Of a stretch of 64,000 nt of DNA, positions 1 to 7,673 are shown piece after piece. The DNA is from G963666535 sp963666535. GTDB lineage: Bacteria; Bacillota; Clostridia; Oscillospirales; Oscillospiraceae. The stretch lies in NCBI GenBank assembly GCA_963666535.1, contig OY762913.1, forward strand, positions 2,356,001 through 2,420,000, written 5' to 3'. Position 1 is the stretch's first letter. Each line of letters opens with the position of its first letter. The notes under the pieces are model-generated. The model was not told where the DNA came from and made no database searches. It saw only the letters and a list, made by a program, of their open reading frames with translations. The position numbers and the translations under genes were made by a program.

Positions 1-614
1 TGGCTTCCCGCTTCTGGGATGTAAACGGCGGAAGGATAACGCTGGGAGGCGTTGATGTGTCCTCTGTTGAGCCGGAGTCCCTTTTAAAAAGCTATGCCAT
101 CGTCTTCCAGGATGTGGTTCTCTTTGAGGGCACGCTCATGGAGAACATCCGCCTTGGCCGTCGGGAGGCAACAGATGAAGAAGTCTTAGCGGCGGCACTA
201 GCGGCTCGGTGCGATGATTTTATAGAAAAACTGCCTAAGGGGTATCAGACTGTTATCGGCGAAAACGGCTCGACCCTGTCGGGCGGTGAGCGTCAACGCA
301 TCTCCATTGCAAGAGCACTCCTTAAGGACGCGCCTGTGATCCTGCTGGACGAAGCCACCGCTTCTCTTGATGTTGAAAACGAGAGTGCCGTGCAGGCCGC
401 GCTCTCACGCCTTGTGAAGGATAAAACAGTGCTCATCATCGCTCACCGGATGCGTACCGTGGCCGGGGCCGACAAAATCGTGGTTTTGAAGGATGGACGT
501 GTTGAGCAGCAGGGCAGCCCGTCCGAGCTGATGGACCAAGGCGGTCTGTACCGCCACATGGTGGAGCTCCAGCAAAAGAGCGCCGCGTGGCAGCTGAATC
601 TCAGTGAATCCTAA
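1..614 (+). CDS. ABC transporter ATP-binding domain, 5' truncated
   Basis: The open frame begins at base 3 and is already inside the protein, so the gene starts left of the window. What remains is the second half of an ABC nucleotide-binding domain: Q-loop in YAIVFQDV, signature LSGGERQR, Walker B VILLDEATASLD and the switch histidine in IIAHR, followed by a short tail. The phrasing RFWDVNGGRITLGGVDV before it is typical of exporter-type half transporters with an N-terminal membrane domain, but that part is not visible, so substrate and direction are unknown. It is host chromosomal and outside the prophage. Confidence 0.9.
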   Translation, partial: ASRFWDVNGGRITLGGVDVSSVEPESLLKSYAIVFQDVVLFEGTLMENIRLGRREATDEEVLAAALAARCDDFIEKLPKGYQTVIGENGSTLSGGERQRISIARALLKDAPVILLDEATASLDVENESAVQAALSRLVKDKTVLIIAHRMRTVAGADKIVVLKDGRVEQQGSPSELMDQGGLYRHMVELQQKSAAWQLNLSES

Positions 615-1223
615 GATTCTATGCTCCGGAAAGGATAAACAACAGTTATTTAGCTTAATGACAACAGAATTCGACTCGAGGCAAATGAAATACATAATAA
701 TGCAATTGTTATTTGTAAGGGCTCTTTTCAGAAGTAGCCTAATTGCCCGGAAGATGACAAAGTGCAAATGGCAGGTTGTTGGGCACGTCGGAAAATTTTG
801 TGTAATTGTTGCCCGTTCTCTCGCCGTGGAAACCCTTATTCTGAATCAATCTCCATTACTCTGGCGCAATAGATACAAAGGAATTTGTTTAACCCTGCGA
901 TTTTAGTTTATTTTTTTGTGCTTCTTTCGGCTTCCTTCTTGCAGCACGACCTCACAACGGGGTATTCCGGTAAGCTGCTTACCAATCGTTGCATCTGTGA
1001 TAGAATGGACTTATCCAGTTCGCAGGACTCGAATAGCTTCCAACACCAGTGCTTTAGTCAACGGGGTGGGAGGGAGCGATGGGATACCATTCTGAGCTAC
1101 GGCGTAGATTTCCTGCGCCTTACGCTCGTTTGAATGGTATCCCTTTTTCTTTGCCCAACGGCAGTACGTATTGATAAATCGCGGCTCCCAGCATAACGCC
1201 ATCCAGCAGATGCGTGTGCGAGC
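615..1223. other. Gene-poor stretch, possible decayed gene
   Basis: No convincing gene is seen in these 609 bases. A minus-strand open frame of 63 codons (1011-1202) has no ribosome-binding site. A second minus frame just upstream reads LLDGVMLGAAIYQYVLPLG before a stop, so the two together could be one frameshifted remnant. I do not recognise the family. Confidence 0.3.
1081..1143. repeat. 12-bp perfect inverted repeat
   Basis: GGGATACCATTC at 1081-1092 is matched by its exact reverse complement at 1132-1143, with 39 bases between. There is no T-run after it, so it is not a typical terminator. It could be the remains of a small mobile repeat or chance. Confidence 0.4.
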
Positions 1224-1841
1224 TTACTTTCCTATTTCACCTTGTATCAATTTTTCTTTATATTTTGTAATCACTTCTCTACAACGACTAAAATATGCAG
1301 TTAGTTCAGACGTTTTTCTTATCCGATAAACATACTTATTCTTTATAAATTTATTTTGATAATCTTGCAAAAATTTCAGCTCCAACCTGTCACAATCCAA
1401 CAGCCAATTTTCTGTTGAACCATTACTATTCTTCAATGTAACTATAGCGCCTGCTGAATCGCTGACTACCCTAGGCCATAGATTGTTAAACTCTTCTTCC
1501 AAGAGGTTTACCATTGTTTTTCCCTTGTATTTTTCATTTGCTGAACATGCGACCAAATATACTTGCTGTTTTCCTTTGTAACCAGCCTTGATCAAAAGGT
1601 CTACTATTTCTGACATTTTTCGGCCGCCTATCGTTCTTTTAATCAAATTACCATGCCCACATATGTAAATTGTTTCGGTGCTATCTTCTATTTTACCGGT
1701 CTCTATTAGAGATACCTGATTAGATAAGCAATAGGCTGAATGCAGAATGATTCCGTCTACCTCTACTGCGCCATTATTCTTTTCACCGACTATTAATGAA
1801 ATGCCTGGTTCAAAACCGCTCTTAAGTAATTTGCTTTGCAT
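1224..1841 (-). CDS. Putative clan CD cysteine peptidase, C80-like
   Basis: This 205-residue protein has the His/Cys pattern of clan CD peptidases (caspase, gingipain and C80 toxin-autoprocessing domains). A hydrophobic strand ends in the motif ICGHGN with His63, and about 35 residues later another strand ends in VYLVACSA with Cys99. The spacing and the following strand (VVSDSAGAIVTL) fit a C80-like core, but there is no toxin attached and no signal peptide. The start has a GGGAGGG ribosome-binding site. The gene is more AT-rich than its surroundings and stands alone, which suggests transfer. The family call is by motif only; a CHAT-like or catalytically dead relative is possible. Confidence 0.5.
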   Translation of the reverse strand: MQSKLLKSGFEPGISLIVGEKNNGAVEVDGIILHSAYCLSNQVSLIETGKIEDSTETIYICGHGNLIKRTIGGRKMSEIVDLLIKAGYKGKQQVYLVACSANEKYKGKTMVNLLEEEFNNLWPRVVSDSAGAIVTLKNSNGSTENWLLDCDRLELKFLQDYQNKFIKNKYVYRIRKTSELTAYFSRCREVITKYKEKLIQGEIGK

Positions 1842-1958
1842 AGTATACCCTCCCGCTCCCTTAACTTTCTAGAATATATTATGCAAATTGATTTATGTGG
1901 GTATCCCTTTTCATCAGCTCCTCATAAGTAGCCCAAATTTGCTGCCCCGGGCATATAT

Positions 1959-1989
1959 AAAGACGCTCCCATATAAAAGGAGCGTCTTT
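1959..1989. terminator. Hairpin terminator
   Basis: An 11-bp perfect stem (AAAGACGCTCC with GGAGCGTCTTT) has a 9-base loop. Short T-runs follow on both strands, so it may act in either direction. It lies between the peptidase candidate and the XdhC-like fragment. Confidence 0.7.
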
Positions 1990-2078
1990 TGGCAGCCACG
2001 TTTGTCCTGATCAACATCAGGGAATAATCAAAACATGAAAGTGAGCCCAAAAATCAAATGATTTGAGGGGGAAAATGA

Positions 2079-2507
2079 ATGCATTTTTTTGAAAACTTGC
2101 ATTCTATGCTGATTAAAAACCAGGAATCGGCGGTTGCAACTATGGTAAATGGAATTGGGTCTTTGCCAAGGGAAAATGGCGCTCAAATGATGATTGCAAA
2201 ATCTGGAGCAATAGAAGATACGATCGGCGGCGGCAAACTGGGGGCAGATATAATAGCTTTGGCCAAACAGGTTATTTTAAGTAAAACGAACTCAATTCAT
2301 CATTTTGAAATGAAAGGGGAACAAGCCGCGCTGTCAGAAATGATTTGCGGCGGGAAGCCGGCTCTGTTTACTGTTTTCAAAAATAAATGTAACTTTCTGA
2401 TCTCTTTGCCGATCAATATCAATCCACTTATGAACAAAAAACGGGGTCGGAAAGAAAATTGCAATAGAGCCTCCCACACCGTTCCGGTCAAATTTTACAT
2501 GAGGTAA
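2079..2507 (+). pseudogene. XdhC/CoxI-family protein, C-terminally truncated
   Basis: The first 100 or so residues match the XdhC/CoxI N-terminal domain used in molybdenum-cofactor insertion into xanthine-dehydrogenase-type enzymes: GSLPRENGAQM, then DTIGGGKLGAD, then MICGGKPALF, in the expected order. A good ribosome-binding site (GAGGGGG) precedes the ATG. After about base 2385 the reading frame continues into unrelated sequence and stops at 142 residues, well short of the usual 250-350, so the Rossmann half is missing. It is probably a broken gene at the edge of an old insertion. Confidence 0.55.
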
Positions 2508-2639
2508 CGCAGCAGTGAACCACGTATAAATCAAACCGTTTTCCAGCGGAACATTGTTTGGTGAAATCAGATTTTCAGATCGCTTTTTCGCGCTTGCTAA
2601 GCTCGCTTTCTTAGCCACTGACAGAGCGCAAAGTGCTTC

Positions 2640-3488
2640 CTAGGGATAAGCTTTTGCGCTGAAAATCAATGCTTTTTGCATTAACTTTTTTCGTTCATTG
2701 AGATCTTGGGAACCCATAAACGGATAGAGCTGCTGCTGGGATATAATTGCACCAGCCTGCTTGCCCTCAACGAAAAAGTCATAAAGCGTTTTGATGCGAT
2801 CTGCACGGGAAAGCCCCAGTTGATTCGTCAAAATATCAACTGCGGCATCAATATTTTTGGAGGAGGAATCCTGAAAAGTGAGCTCTGAAAAATTCAACGG
2901 GTGCAGATTGATCGCCTTGTAAAATTCCAAGAAAACAGATCTGGACAACAAAATCTTCGGATTCTTTTCTTGAGCCTCATACGCCAGATAAAGCTTGTTC
3001 ACGGCATCTTCATACGAATCTGCGTCATTAATTTTGGTCGTTTCAGAATTGCGTCCTACAGAAAAATCAGTGTACATCAACAGGCGGGTTTGAATTACAC
3101 GCTGTGCCAGTAGCAGGATGTCGTCACCGAATTTTGATCTCCAATAACGCAAAAAAGCAACCGGTTCACAAACCAAATCCGGAACAATATATCTCAAAAA
3201 ATCATCCACCGAAACGGTGGTAAATGCGAGATAAGTATCATAAAATCCTTCTGCCTGAACCAGCATCCTTGGCAGGACAGCAAGATGATACAGCGCCGTT
3301 TTTTCAAGAACAACCTTGTACGCAGCGATATAGTCGGAAGGTTTAGCGGAGAGTTTCTTTTGCATTTCTATGAGAGTTGCATAGGCTTGAAGGTGCGTGG
3401 AGCTCCTGATATTTTTTGCAATATCAGGAGGAAGAATTCGGGAAAGCGTAGCCTCAAACAGGCGCCTGTGCTCTGGAAAAGCCGACAT
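2640..3488 (-). CDS. Hypothetical protein, 282 residues
   Basis: I do not recognise this protein. The start at 3488 is chosen because AGAGGTGA lies just upstream; the frame stays open further upstream but there it crosses an AT-rich promoter-like stretch and two hairpins. The product looks mostly helical, with no clear membrane segment or motif. It lies between the XdhC-like fragment and the repeats that may mark an older integrated element, so it could be cargo of that element. Confidence 0.6.
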   Translation of the reverse strand: MSAFPEHRRLFEATLSRILPPDIAKNIRSSTHLQAYATLIEMQKKLSAKPSDYIAAYKVVLEKTALYHLAVLPRMLVQAEGFYDTYLAFTTVSVDDFLRYIVPDLVCEPVAFLRYWRSKFGDDILLLAQRVIQTRLLMYTDFSVGRNSETTKINDADSYEDAVNKLYLAYEAQEKNPKILLSRSVFLEFYKAINLHPLNFSELTFQDSSSKNIDAAVDILTNQLGLSRADRIKTLYDFFVEGKQAGAIISQQQLYPFMGSQDLNERKKLMQKALIFSAKAYP

Positions 3489-3576
3489 GCAAGTCACCTC
3501 TGTTTTAAAATAGTAATAATATGTTATCATAGTATAGATAATTATCTTCAACATAGTTTTACTACTTCTTGTATAA

Positions 3577-3597
3577 TTTGTGGTCATTTTGTGGTCA
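3577..3597 (+). repeat. Paired TTTGTGGTCA repeats, possible relic integrase arm sites
   Basis: TTTGTGGTCA occurs at 3577-3586 and again at 3588-3597, an 11-bp period. The architecture is the same as that of the GTATGCCA pairs at the prophage ends but the motif is different. Pairs like this are often found next to attachment sites of tyrosine integrases, so I infer the end of a different, older element whose integrase is gone. Confidence 0.4.
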
Positions 3598-3610
3598 AAA
3601 CGGAAAAAGA

Positions 3611-3647
3611 AATCCCCAATCCATTGCGGCGCAATGGATTGGGGATT
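3611..3647 (-). terminator. 17-bp perfect hairpin, likely leftward terminator
   Basis: AATCCCCAATCCATTGC is followed by a 3-base loop and its exact complement. Reading leftward it is followed by a T-rich run (TTTCTTTTT), so it would terminate transcription on the minus strand. Confidence 0.65.
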
Positions 3648-3838
3648 AACGTTTGTATCGGGGCACTCCCCCCTTCCCTCATTTCCCGCAAAAAGGGCAA
3701 ACTCACTTTCCCTCCCAAAAACAGGCTCCCAAAATCGGCAGGCTCTCCACATTTTTGGGGATTCGGGGGTCAGGCCACTCATCAAACATGCTGCAATACC
3801 AGTAGAATCAATGGTTTGATACTCCATACAGATAAATA

Positions 3839-3885
3839 AAAGAGACCCTGAAACAAGCCAAAATAGCTTATCTCAAGGTCTCTTC
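3839..3885. terminator. Probable original guaA terminator
   Basis: AGAGACC at 3841-3847 pairs with GGTCTCT at 3877-3883, with a smaller AAGC/GCTT stem inside. T-rich runs follow in both directions. Before integration this hairpin would have lain about 80 bases past the guaA stop codon on the guaA strand, so the prophage has probably separated guaA from its own terminator. Confidence 0.6.
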
Positions 3886-3964
3886 TTCATTTATTTCTTT
3901 TGTTTTTGGGGGAATCCCATTTTGCCTCGTGGAGGGAAAGGGGGTTTGCCCTGGGACAACGTTG

Positions 3965-3976
3965 TCATTCCCACTC
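3965..3976 (+). other. attL core of the prophage
   Basis: TCATTCCCACTC is identical to the guaA stop-codon region at 63815-63826. On the left it borders non-phage DNA and on the right it borders prophage sequence. A 12-bp core is short but sits where guaA-targeted integrases cut. The exact crossover cannot be placed within it. Confidence 0.8.
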
Positions 3977-4078
3977 CATTACGGAATGGTAGCTTCAAGT
4001 GATTTCTCAAAGTTTTTTGCCTACTTTGGATAACACAAAAAAGTATCTCCACTCATTATTTTCATTCCACGGCTTTTT

Positions 4079-4097
4079 GTATGCCAAAAGTATGCCA
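4079..4097 (+). repeat. Arm-type integrase sites, left pair
   Basis: GTATGCCA occurs at 4079-4086 and 4090-4097, an 11-bp period, one helical turn. The same pair with the same period and orientation occurs at 63736-63754 next to the integrase stop codon. Position and symmetry fit binding sites for the N-terminal arm-binding domain of the integrase; this is inference. Confidence 0.6.
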
Positions 4098-4108
4098 CGG
4101 AACATTTC

Positions 4109-4141
4109 AAAAGCGCCGCCGGTTTGCCCGACGGCGCTTTT
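4109..4141. terminator. Terminator after the HigBA operon
   Basis: AAAAGCGCCG pairs with CGGCGCTTTT around a GC-rich loop. It lies immediately downstream of the HigA-like gene, which is read leftward, and has T-runs on both strands. Confidence 0.75.
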
Positions 4142-4143
4142 CA

Positions 4144-4452
4144 TTATATCGCATTTCCGGGCTTTTCAGCGTTGCCGGGAGCGCTGATTGGAACAACACC
4201 CAGCGTCATGCCAAGCGGTCGGAGCAGCTTTAGGATGGTTGAAAGCTGCGGGTCGTTACCGTTATTTTCGAGCCGGGCAATCATGGGCTGTTTGATACCG
4301 GTAATCTGTTCAAGCTCAGCTTGCGTGATACCAATGTCTTTTCTGGCCGCGATGATCTCACCGACAATTTTGACTTTTAACCCGATTTCTTCTCGGTCTT
4401 CAGGCGTGAGAGAGTCAAGGTTTCGGTACATCTCGTTCCAATTCTTTGCCAT
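4144..4452 (-). CDS. HigA-like antitoxin, XRE family
   Basis: This 102-residue protein has an XRE helix-turn-helix in its second half: the ITQAELEQITGIKQPMIARL segment (about residues 58-77) is a clear HTH, followed by LSTILKLLRPLGMTL, typical of HigA-type antitoxins. It follows the toxin gene by one base, toxin first, which is the HigBA order. It should neutralise the toxin and bind the operator upstream of the pair. Confidence 0.8.
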   Translation of the reverse strand: MAKNWNEMYRNLDSLTPEDREEIGLKVKIVGEIIAARKDIGITQAELEQITGIKQPMIARLENNGNDPQLSTILKLLRPLGMTLGVVPISAPGNAEKPGNAI

Positions 4453-4453
4453 G

Positions 4454-4819
4454 TTATCTGCTCCTTTCCAAAAAGTCAGCTAAATTGCGTTGCGCCTGCT
4501 CGATTTCACGGGCGGGCGTTTTTTGAGTCTTTTTTACAAAATGGTGCAGGAGGACAAATTTATTATTCTCCCAGTATGCGAAGAAAATACGGTCGCTGGT
4601 AGGCCGCAATTCCCAAAGGTTTCCTTGTTTGGTGAGGTGCTTTGTTACTGGTTCACCAATTCGGGTTCCATAGGATTCAAGCAACTGCAAATATTCAGAG
4701 ATTTTCTTCAACCGAATGCGGCTGCTTTTGTCGGTCTGCGCTTTGCAATCCAGTTCCTCAATCAGCTTCACTATTTCAGACACGCCATTGCGGTCTTCAT
4801 AGAATATGATTTCGTACAC
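4454..4819 (-). CDS. HigB/RelE-like toxin, phage Gp49 family
   Basis: This 121-residue protein has the RelE/HigB fold signature: RLKKISEYLQLLESYG, then a strand pair ending in LWELRPTSDRIFFAYW, then FVLLHHFVKKTQKTP, with a basic tail. Family members cleave mRNA on the ribosome. The start is GTG at 4819 with a GGGAGG ribosome-binding site. It is the first gene of a two-gene operon next to attL, where a toxin-antitoxin pair would help keep the prophage in its host. Confidence 0.8.
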   Translation of the reverse strand: MYEIIFYEDRNGVSEIVKLIEELDCKAQTDKSSRIRLKKISEYLQLLESYGTRIGEPVTKHLTKQGNLWELRPTSDRIFFAYWENNKFVLLHHFVKKTQKTPAREIEQAQRNLADFLERSR

Positions 4820-4840
4820 TCGAGGTTTCCTCCCTCTTAT

Positions 4841-4869
4841 ATAATATAACTTACTTGTTATATTGTCAA
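4841..4869 (-). promoter_or_regulatory. HigBA promoter with perfect inverted-repeat operator
   Basis: On the minus strand TTGACA (4864-4869) and TATTAT (4841-4846) are separated by exactly 17 bases. The spacer is almost filled by a 20-bp inverted repeat, ATATAAC-N6-GTTATAT (4844-4863), a likely site for autorepression by HigA. Confidence 0.75.
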
Positions 4870-4888
4870 TGCTTTTTTCTTTTAGTTT

Positions 4889-5092
4889 TTACTCTCGGCT
4901 CATGGGATCTATCATAATTACATCGCTGATCTGGCAGTCGAGAGCGAGACAGATTTTATCCACAACTTCCAAGGACACATATTCATCCTTCCCCATTTTA
5001 GCGACGGTGGAAGAGCTTACAACGCTGTACAGGTCTTTCTTCTGCTTTTTCTTCTTGGCGAGCGTAATCCATAACGGGTCAAAGCTAATCAT
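4889..5092 (-). CDS. Small XRE-family regulator
   Basis: A 67-residue Cro/C1-type HTH protein. SSTVAKMGKDEYVSLEVVDKI resembles the recognition helix and following turn of HTH_26 proteins, and LDCQISDVIMID is the usual end of the domain. The start has an AGGAGGTGAG ribosome-binding site. It is divergent from the small-gene cluster and probably controls the shared promoter region at 5115-5202. Confidence 0.8.
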   Translation of the reverse strand: MISFDPLWITLAKKKKQKKDLYSVVSSSTVAKMGKDEYVSLEVVDKICLALDCQISDVIMIDPMSRE

Positions 5093-5114
5093 CGACTCAC
5101 CTCCTTACTCTGAA

Positions 5115-5143
5115 AGCATATCACACAAAATATGACTTGTCAA
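5115..5143 (-). promoter_or_regulatory. Promoter of the small XRE regulator
   Basis: On the minus strand TTGACA (5138-5143) and TATGCT (5115-5120) have a 17-base spacer. It drives the regulator at 4889-5092 and lies back to back with the promoter of the small-gene cluster. Confidence 0.7.
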
Positions 5144-5173
5144 AATATATTTGCGAGAAGTTAAAGAAAAGTG

Positions 5174-5202
5174 TTGACATATCTGCATACATGCGGTAAT
5201 AT
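5174..5202 (+). promoter_or_regulatory. Consensus promoter of the small-gene cluster
   Basis: TTGACA (5174-5179), 17 bases, TAATAT (5197-5202). The spacer contains GCATACATGC, a short inverted repeat that may be an operator for the adjacent XRE regulator. The match to consensus suggests strong transcription when unrepressed. Confidence 0.75.
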
Positions 5203-5283
5203 GAAAATACAGAGATGTTAAAGATATTCTTTGAGTAATCGGAATAATATGAAGAATATACGGAAATTGAGGAGGACGCAACA

Positions 5284-5883
5284 ATGATGATTCAGGAATT
5301 TGAAAGCCGCACAGGTTTCTACCCCAACCAGGTCCTTTATAGCTTCATTGAAGAAGCTTACACGGAAAGCAATCTGGATAAAGATGCTTTCTGCAAGGCC
5401 TACAAGGAAAACGACGGCGGGATCGCCGAGAAAATTCAGCACAAGGTCAACATGGCCAACTTCAAGGAAGGACGCGAGCACACCGCCAAAATCGCCCGCC
5501 GTGACATTGAGATCGAGCGCCTGAAGAAAGAGCTCGAGCGTGAGCAGGAATGGAAGCCTTACGAGATGGAGCAAAACATCAAGCAGTCCGATTACGAGAA
5601 GCTGGCCGAGGGAGTTGCCGATGGGAAGTGGGCGCACTACATGACCGACGAAGAGGCCAAGGACTGGATTTGCGGTGAGTTCGACTTTGACCGGGATAAG
5701 ATCACCATCCTCCAGGAAATTGACGAGTACGATATCAACCGGCACCGCCAGCTCCGCAAAACCGGACGGAAAATTGACCGCCGCCCCATCTACTGCGCCA
5801 CCGATTACCACTACATCAGATTTAACACTTCCCGCTGGTACTACGAGGTCTGGAACGATACCCTCTGCCCGTTCTACGATTAA
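5284..5883 (+). CDS. Hypothetical protein with coiled coil, cluster gene 1
   Basis: A 199-residue protein of unknown function and the largest of the cluster. It has a charged coiled-coil segment (ARRDIEIERLKKELEREQEW, about residues 73-92) and an aromatic-rich C-terminal part (YHYIRFNTSRWYYEVW). The AGGAGG ribosome-binding site is well placed. It is the first gene after the promoter at 5174-5202. Confidence 0.75.
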   Translation: MMIQEFESRTGFYPNQVLYSFIEEAYTESNLDKDAFCKAYKENDGGIAEKIQHKVNMANFKEGREHTAKIARRDIEIERLKKELEREQEWKPYEMEQNIKQSDYEKLAEGVADGKWAHYMTDEEAKDWICGEFDFDRDKITILQEIDEYDINRHRQLRKTGRKIDRRPIYCATDYHYIRFNTSRWYYEVWNDTLCPFYD

Positions 5884-5932
5884 CCACTATAACCCGCCCC
5901 GGAGGTCACGAGGGCAGAAAGGAATCATCAGT

Positions 5933-6172
5933 ATGAATAATACAGTTAAAATGACATCGACTGCGTTGCGGAGCATCATGGGGGAGGCTTTCGACTACGA
6001 AAAGTATGAGCAGGGACGAAAGGACGCCCGGGAGTTCTTAAAAAAGAATCCGGATCTGCGAGAGGAAAAGATGGGTGAAGTAAAGCAATGGCTCGAATCA
6101 GGAAATTATCGGCATACCCCCGGCCCTTCCTACTGGATCGGTTGCCTCTGCGAAGCAGATTTCACTTGGTAA
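5933..6172 (+). CDS. Hypothetical protein, cluster gene 2
   Basis: Seventy-nine residues, acidic and basic mixed, ending PSYWIGCLCEADFTW. AAAGGAATC precedes the ATG. No family recognised; same strand and operon as its neighbours. Confidence 0.65.
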   Translation: MNNTVKMTSTALRSIMGEAFDYEKYEQGRKDAREFLKKNPDLREEKMGEVKQWLESGNYRHTPGPSYWIGCLCEADFTW

Positions 6173-6224
6173 ATACCTATATACCGCCTGACCTACCGGG
6201 CATACGGGGAGAAAGGAATAAAAG

Positions 6225-6413
6225 ATGTGGCAGACAAAGAAATTCAACGGCTTGCACTACAGCTACTATCCGGAAGACGAAGGCAATTGTGGAATAACAG
6301 CCGTTTGCGACGAAACGGGTGAGGTGGTTGTCCTTGAAACAGAAAACGGATGCTTTACAGGTGTTGTCCTTGATGAAAACGGATTATCACGCGCAGAGTG
6401 CCACGCCGAGTAA
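6225..6413 (+). CDS. Hypothetical small protein, cluster gene 3
   Basis: Sixty-two residues, acidic, probably a compact beta protein (GLHYSYYPEDEG, GITAVCDETGEVVVLE). Ribosome-binding site GAAAGGAATA. No family recognised. Confidence 0.6.
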   Translation: MWQTKKFNGLHYSYYPEDEGNCGITAVCDETGEVVVLETENGCFTGVVLDENGLSRAECHAE

Positions 6414-6465
6414 TCGGCGCGTAATGCGGCAGGCCGGTCACAAGCCCGGCTGGAAAGGAGCAAAA

Positions 6466-6651
6466 ATGAAGAAGGTCAAGACATTCAAGGGGTGGAGCAT
6501 ATACGAGGCCACCAAAGAGGACGACAGGCTGGCCTTTGACGGCTGTCAGTATGGCGCATATCTGCCGGAGGAGTCACCCCGCGAGTTTTTCTCGCCCGAA
6601 TGGTGCAGGGATCGCATCGACGAGCTGCTCGACTTCATCCGCAGCTATTGA
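6466..6651 (+). CDS. Hypothetical small protein, cluster gene 4
   Basis: Sixty-one residues, starting MKKVKTFKGWSIYEAT and ending ELLDFIRSY. Ribosome-binding site AAAGGAGC. The length and phrasing resemble small proteins of mobile elements, but the function is unknown. Confidence 0.65.
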   Translation: MKKVKTFKGWSIYEATKEDDRLAFDGCQYGAYLPEESPREFFSPEWCRDRIDELLDFIRSY

Positions 6652-6665
6652 GAGGAGGAAAACCA

Positions 6666-6848
6666 ATGGAGCACATTACGAAGAAAGAGTGGGACGAGAT
6701 CCCGAACGACTACAAGGGTGTATGGATGGCATACAACGGTGAGCACCCTGAATGGAGGGGCCGCAAGACCGCATTTCTTCCCGGACATGGAACAACACTT
6801 TTTATCGAGGGCGTGTCCTTCGAGATCGTAGGAGGAAATTCAAAATGA
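6666..6848 (+). CDS. Hypothetical small protein, cluster gene 5
   Basis: Sixty residues (MEHITKKEWDEIPNDYKGVW onward). AGGAGG ribosome-binding site. Its stop overlaps the next start (ATGA), which implies translational coupling. Confidence 0.65.
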   Translation: MEHITKKEWDEIPNDYKGVWMAYNGEHPEWRGRKTAFLPGHGTTLFIEGVSFEIVGGNSK

Positions 6849-7105
6849 GCAAATGGAAGCGACTGGACATGCGAAAAAAAGACTCCCGGCCCGAAGTCGG
6901 GGCCCTGGCAGCCCTGAGAATGACGCCAAATAATGACCGAGCGACATTTTACCGTAGCGAAAAATACGAAATTGGTCACTTTGAGCTCGACCGTGATGGA
7001 AGAAAACTTTGGTGGCACCATTCCAGCGGCACGAGCGACCCTACACGACTCAAACAGCACTATGACATCTGGTGGTGCTACGTGGCCCCGTTTGACGGCA
7101 TTTGA
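6845..7105 (+). CDS. Hypothetical protein, cluster gene 6
   Basis: Eighty-six residues with a tryptophan-rich end (KLWWHHSSG, YDIWWCYVAP). AGGAGG ribosome-binding site lies inside the previous gene. No family recognised. Confidence 0.65.
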   Translation: MSKWKRLDMRKKDSRPEVGALAALRMTPNNDRATFYRSEKYEIGHFELDRDGRKLWWHHSSGTSDPTRLKQHYDIWWCYVAPFDGI

Positions 7106-7118
7106 AAGGAGGACTTAC

Positions 7119-7331
7119 ATGAAAAGCTATGTCGAGCAGCTGCACGAGAAATACGGCTGGCCGCCGAGGATCCGGGCACGTGGATATGAAGCCGCCTTAA
7201 TCGGCCTACAGCCTCTTGTAGAGGGGCGTGTCGCTCCGATTTATCGGTTCCCGGGTGGTGATAGTCTGGTGAGCGATTGTGAAATGGTTCCCGTCGATGG
7301 GCCTGAATTTGAAGACCGAAAGGAGTTATAA
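7119..7331 (+). CDS. Hypothetical small protein, cluster gene 7
   Basis: Seventy residues (MKSYVEQLHEKYGWPPRIRA onward), AAAGGAGG ribosome-binding site. The central GLQPLVEGRVAPIYRFPGG suggests a small beta fold. Unknown function. Confidence 0.65.
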   Translation: MKSYVEQLHEKYGWPPRIRARGYEAALIGLQPLVEGRVAPIYRFPGGDSLVSDCEMVPVDGPEFEDRKEL

Positions 7332-7335
7332 GACC

Positions 7336-7647
7336 ATGAGCATATTTATTGAGCTGCTACGCAGCGGGCGCGAACTCGAGTGTGAGCTTATTATCGGAGA
7401 TGCCGATATGCCGGCGACGTTCGTATGGGATCCAACCATCGGCGGCGTGAGCTTAGAGGTCACGGATTATTGTTACAACAAGTACCGGCCGATCATGGAC
7501 GCAGAATATGACGAGTTGCCGAACGGCAATATTGAAATTCACTGCGACGACTGGAAGCTCGGGGAAGCGTTCACGATGGCGGCTGCGGGATACACAGGCG
7601 TCGAGGAATTCGAAAAGCTATTCGGCGTAACGGATTGGGACGTATAG
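7336..7647 (+). CDS. Hypothetical acidic protein, cluster gene 8
   Basis: One hundred and three residues, strongly acidic (for example YDELPNGNIEIHCDDW). AAGGAG ribosome-binding site, four bases after the previous gene. Acidity and small size are shared by many phage inhibitors, but nothing here proves that role. Confidence 0.65.
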   Translation: MSIFIELLRSGRELECELIIGDADMPATFVWDPTIGGVSLEVTDYCYNKYRPIMDAEYDELPNGNIEIHCDDWKLGEAFTMAAAGYTGVEEFEKLFGVTDWDV

Positions 7648-7673
7648 AACGCAAACGAAAAGGAGGTAGACAG

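Larger units (their letters stand above)
3489..3964. other. Intergenic stretch left of attL
   Basis: These 476 bases hold an AT-rich promoter-like zone (about 3500-3575), the paired repeats at 3577-3597, and two hairpins. An open frame continues through on the minus strand, but it lacks a ribosome-binding site and overlaps these signals, so I do not call it coding. Confidence 0.5.

Noticed and set aside
604..1133. Plus-strand frames after the ABC transporter
   Set aside because: They overlap each other in different frames, lack ribosome-binding sites and show no protein-like pattern.
3489..3827. N-terminal extension of the 282-residue gene at 2640-3488
   Set aside because: The extension runs through a perfect hairpin, paired repeats and an AT-rich promoter-like zone, and a good ribosome-binding site favours 3488.
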